A stretch of DNA of 64,000 nucleotides. It comes from Sipunculus nudus (Eukaryota; Annelida; Sipuncula; Golfingiida; Sipunculidae). The stretch covers positions 15,151,019 through 15,215,018 of the forward strand of contig CM049306.1 in the NCBI GenBank assembly GCA_026874595.1. The letters are read 5' to 3'. The translations under genes and the position numbers were made by a program. Numbering within the stretch: the first letter of the stretch is position 1; every line of letters begins with the position of its first letter. Under the pieces are notes generated by a model, which worked only from the letters and a program-made list of their open reading frames with translations, did not search any database and had not been told where the DNA came from. Positions 60,895 through 64,000 of the stretch are shown piece by piece.

Positions 60895-61044
60895 TTATAA
60901 ATATATATACTTAATCACATTTAAAAAATATTGCGATTAAGTATAAGGTTTTAGAAAATAAGGTAATATGTTTCCGGTATACAAGTTGATTCAAAACTAC
61001 ATTTAGATATAATATTTCACAGTAAACTCACAAATGAAACCAAA
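60426..61044 (+). repeat. Tandem duplication of a ~305 bp repeat with (CA)n tracts
   Basis: Copy 1 (60426-60730) and copy 2 (60731-61044) are nearly identical outside their microsatellites. Each starts GTGGCGTCAATTTATCTTCC and ends AAATGAAACCAAA. (CA)n tracts lie at 60470-60484, 60543-60571 and 60780-60805. Copy lengths differ mainly in G-run, CA and AT tract lengths. Confidence 0.9.
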
Positions 61045-61095
61045 GTCTATAATTCTATTAATTATTCTTTTTAATTTGCAATGTAAAAATATTAT

Positions 61096-61338
61096 TCTCT
61101 GAATAGTGGGGGGGGGGATGATTACATTGACCATCTCCCCCTTGTAAAAAAGTCGGGGGGGGGGGGTTATACCCTCCATCCCCCCTAATTTTTTTCCAAC
61201 GACCTTTTTTAAAGACAAATCTAATGCATGACGGGGTAGGGGGGGGGTCTCTATTAACCAACGACCTTTTTCAGACAATTTATATGCATGACACCCGTTG
61301 ACCCCTCCCTGCAAAAAAAAATTCTGGATCCGCGCCTG
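61096..61338 (-). mobile_element. End of a DNA-transposon-like repeat
   Basis: Read on the minus strand it begins CAGGCGCGGATCCAGAATTT, which looks like a hAT-type terminal repeat. An internal direct duplication (CCAACGACCTTTTT...TGCATGAC) lies at 61196-61231 and 61258-61292. It may pair with the CAGTGGCG end at 60424, making the ~305 bp duplication part of the same element. Unproven. Confidence 0.4.
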
Positions 61339-61965
61339 CAACTATAGCATTGTACAGAAGCATTTACGGAAACCTTTTCAAATTTTCCTGCCTAGAATAT
61401 CATATGAAGAGAGTCAACGATGTGGTACTGCCCAACAACACAAGATACTGATACAGTCAAATGCATAGACATACATGGTCAGTTCGGTTACTTAATTATC
61501 ATGGACAACGTAGCCATGTTTCACACCCAGGTTTCCAAGGTACATCAGACAACGGGTCAAGGTGACACCTGGATACAAAATAACATGACATGAAGCGAGT
61601 GCTACAGTCGTCCAAAACTGTTCATAATATTTTTCCATATTTCACAGCGTGGAAAACATTGACGTAATGATGTAAAATAGGTTGGCCTACATTTACACTT
61701 ATTTCTAGGAAGAGATCATGGATTTCATACTTTTTAAATTACAATTTTGTTAGGTACACAAAATTTATTCACCACCTTGATGTCATGAGGTCAGTCTTTG
61801 GAGATGCAACAGAATGTAATGTCCGAATTATCCATTCATCATATTTCAGTGAGAAGAATTGGAGATCTGCTTAAATACTTGAACATGAAGTACCTTCACC
61901 CTCCGTGAACAGATAAATGTTTCGTAATTATCTGTAGGCTGATGGGTTATATATATATATATATT

Positions 61966-62240
61966 GTCAGTGGTTGCCGACTCGCAGGTTCTCTCATGAA
62001 AACTCGAACTCCATACAGACGTTAAGACGATGTTTAATCAATATTTTAAAGCCGTACAGGTTCGCACCATGCACATACACTAAAATATATTAAAACAGCA
62101 GGCTACTGGAGACTCACTCTGGACTCAAGACCTTACACCTCCGACTTGACTTGACACTTCTCGACTTGACACTTGACACCGACTACCTTTTCAGTGCCAT
62201 CCCAGTATACTTATACATTCTAGAGGCGCGAGTGAGGACC
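61966..62240 (-). repeat. Possible solo LTR or LTR fragment
   Basis: Read on the minus strand it has a GTATAAGTATA TATA-like motif, repeated GTGTCAAGT motifs, ATTAAA, and ends GGCAACCACTGACA, an LTR-like CA terminus. The other end and target duplication could not be located. Confidence 0.3.
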
Positions 62241-62853
62241 TTAACGAAACAAGGGCTACAAGGCTGATGCTGGTATCGTTATCTGTCCACTTCAGAGTAA
62301 ATATGTGTTTTCTTGTCTGCTCTTAAAATGCCTAAAATAAGCAAAGACTATTATAAGCTCAACAATAAATAATACCTTGCTAGATAGCTCACACAACACT
62401 TTATCAGTAATACTAATTGTGACGTATTCACGAATTATAATTAACTTGTAATGTGAAATAAAATTAGATTATACTATGTGGATCTTAATTTATCAACTGA
62501 AAAATGATTAATAACTGGAAAATTAAATAAGGTAAGGTATCATGGCATATATGTACATACAGAGAACAAAGAGGCCCACCTGATACTCTATTATTCTAAA
62601 AAATATAAATAAGGACCTGGTTGCTAATGAATAATATACTTTTACAGAAAACACTCTGTCTCTCTCTATATATATCCATATGGGATATTGAGCAGGGGTC
62701 GAGGGGAAGCCATCAGCCTCATTGCGCAGTCACTTGGCTGGATGGCTCCTTACGCAATCAGACCGGAGAGACCAGAACTAATAGTTAACGGCTGGACATC
62801 AGTGTACGCCTAGACCTGTATATATATAAGTGTGTACTTTGTAACAATATATA

Positions 62854-62897
<44 letters not shown>

Positions 62898-63020
62898 ATA
62901 ATAATGTTGAACAAAAGGTTGGATGTACAAAATCATGTGAGCTGTCCAGCCGGTTAAAAAAATTTGCCAGTCGTGGAAACTCCAGTGTTTATATATGACT
63001 CTGATTATACTTGCAGTAAG
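62241..63020. other. Intergenic DNA, no gene seen
   Basis: AT-rich sequence with an (AT)n tract at 62847-62893. No gene recognised. Confidence 0.65.
62847..62893. repeat. (AT)n microsatellite
   Basis: A dinucleotide run with one TTT interruption. Confidence 0.9.
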
Positions 63021-63548
63021 CAGGTGGCAGACTACTCTCGCGAATGGTGGCCTTGGGACACCGGGTGGCCTCAGGCCACCAGCCCGCTGTGCACCCTTCT
63101 CAATCGGTTTACAATATTGTAAATAGTTCCATGAAAGAACGACGAATTCAGACTTTAATATTTTGTTTTTATATTTCTTTAACTCAAGAACACCACAGGT
63201 ATGATTCTGTATACCCTGGTGGCCTAACTACACCACATGTATAATGCTGTATATCCTGGGGGCCTAAGGACACCACAAATATGATGCTTCATACCCTGGT
63301 GGCCTAAGGACACCACAAGTATGATGCTGTATATCTTGGTGGCCTAGGGACACACTAGGTATGATGCTACATAACCTGATGGCCTAAGGACACCACAAGT
63401 ATAATGCTGTATACCCCGGTGGCCTGAGGACACCACGTGTATAATGCTGTGTATTCTGGTGACCTATTGACAGAAGAAACAGGTCGAGAAGGGTGCACAG
63501 CGGGCCGGTGTCCTAAGGCCACCATTCGCGATAGTAATCTGCCCCCTG
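63021..63548. mobile_element. Terminal-inverted-repeat element with a 40 bp minisatellite core
   Basis: The left end (CAGGTGGCAGACTACTCTCG and on to about 63110) and the right end read in reverse (CAGGGGGCAGATTACTATCG...) match over about 80 bases. The left copy carries an extra ~19 bases (GGGTGGCCTCAGGCCACCA). Between them lie seven units with the GGCCTAA-type anchor at 63221, 63261, 63301, 63341, 63381, 63421 and 63461, exactly 40 apart. The unit's GGTGGCCTAAGGACACC resembles part of the inverted repeat (GGTGGCCTTAGGACACC). Imperfect flanking direct repeats (TGCAGTAA and TGTAGTAA) may be the target duplication. No transposase; non-autonomous. Confidence 0.8.
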
Positions 63549-64000
63549 TTTGTAGTAATGGGTCAGGAGTCATCAAAGAGCACACGATTCATGTAATCAA
63601 CACGACTGTAATATTGATGATATTTGTTGCAGCATATATGCAGACTATACTGGATAAACTAACGGCACCACTTTAGCCTATCACTTATGCAAATGAGGTA
63701 ACTGAAACCAAACTTTCACAGTGGAAGTAAACTATGGGCAAAGGAAAGGCTCAGCTGATGCAATTGCAGGTTTAGAGTGGGGAGAGGTTGCACTAGTGCC
63801 CCCTTTCTTAAATATCTGAGACATGTGAGAAAACAGTAACTTTTTTAAACAATCCCAGACTGGCCTATCACATGCAGCCTGAACTACACCTCCACCCCCA
63901 CCCCCCCCCCCCCCCACACACACAGACACACATACAGAAACCCACATAAGTTAGTTCAACTTTCACTGGAGAAAGTGTTATTTGACGGTCTGATTGCTTG
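63549..64000. other. Intergenic DNA, no gene seen
   Basis: Contains a C15 run followed by (CA)n at 63901-63922. No gene recognised up to the window edge. Confidence 0.65.

Noticed and set aside
63190-63480. Evenly spaced 40 bp repeats resembling a CRISPR array
   Set aside because: Units are contiguous without unique spacers, in a eukaryotic context, and flanked by transposon-like inverted repeats.

Overview
The window is AT-rich eukaryotic DNA dominated by introns, microsatellites and transposable elements. It has one clearly recognisable host gene, on the minus strand: the first nine coding exons (463 codons, transmembrane segments 1-9) of a Na+/Cl- dependent GABA transporter of the SLC6 family, closest in motif detail to GAT1. 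The start codon is at 52111. The gene leaves the window at its left edge, so TM10-12, the C-terminus and the 3' UTR are missing. All eight complete introns have GT-AG ends and compatible phases.

Layout. 1-12042: exons 9 to 2 with introns of 0.3-3.2 kb. The intron after exon 3 begins with degenerate tandem copies of the exon 3 tail and its splice donor. 12043-51903: a 39.9 kb first intron made largely of repeats. These include a 2.9 kb element with hairpin and palindrome ends and an eight-unit, ~338 bp tandem core (19733-22642), with a reversed relative in intron 2 (10458-11610). The intron also holds a complete but decayed 6.6 kb LTR retrotransposon (28226-34819), a ~143 bp satellite array nested in another repeat (37760-38740), a 39 bp minisatellite (41300-41793) and many (AT)n tracts. 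51904-52111: coding exon 1. 52112-64000: presumed upstream DNA with no convincing gene. It contains several inverted-repeat and tandem-repeat elements, notably a 63021-63548 element with ~80 bp terminal inverted repeats around seven units at an exact 40 bp period.

The LTR element lies antisense to the host gene. It has LTRs with matching 7 bp terminal inverted repeats, a 4 bp target duplication, a tRNA-Pro type primer site and a polypurine tract. Its pol domains run protease, integrase, reverse transcriptase, RNase H. Integrase before RT is the Ty1/copia order, although the domains themselves are Ty3/gypsy; this is the hallmark of Gmr1-like elements. It has many stops and frameshifts and is a fossil copy.

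Organism (inference): a marine invertebrate, most likely a mollusc and perhaps a bivalve. This rests on the invertebrate-looking GAT1-like protein, the Gmr1-like element and repeat types that I associate with bivalve genomes. The sequence alone does not fix the species.
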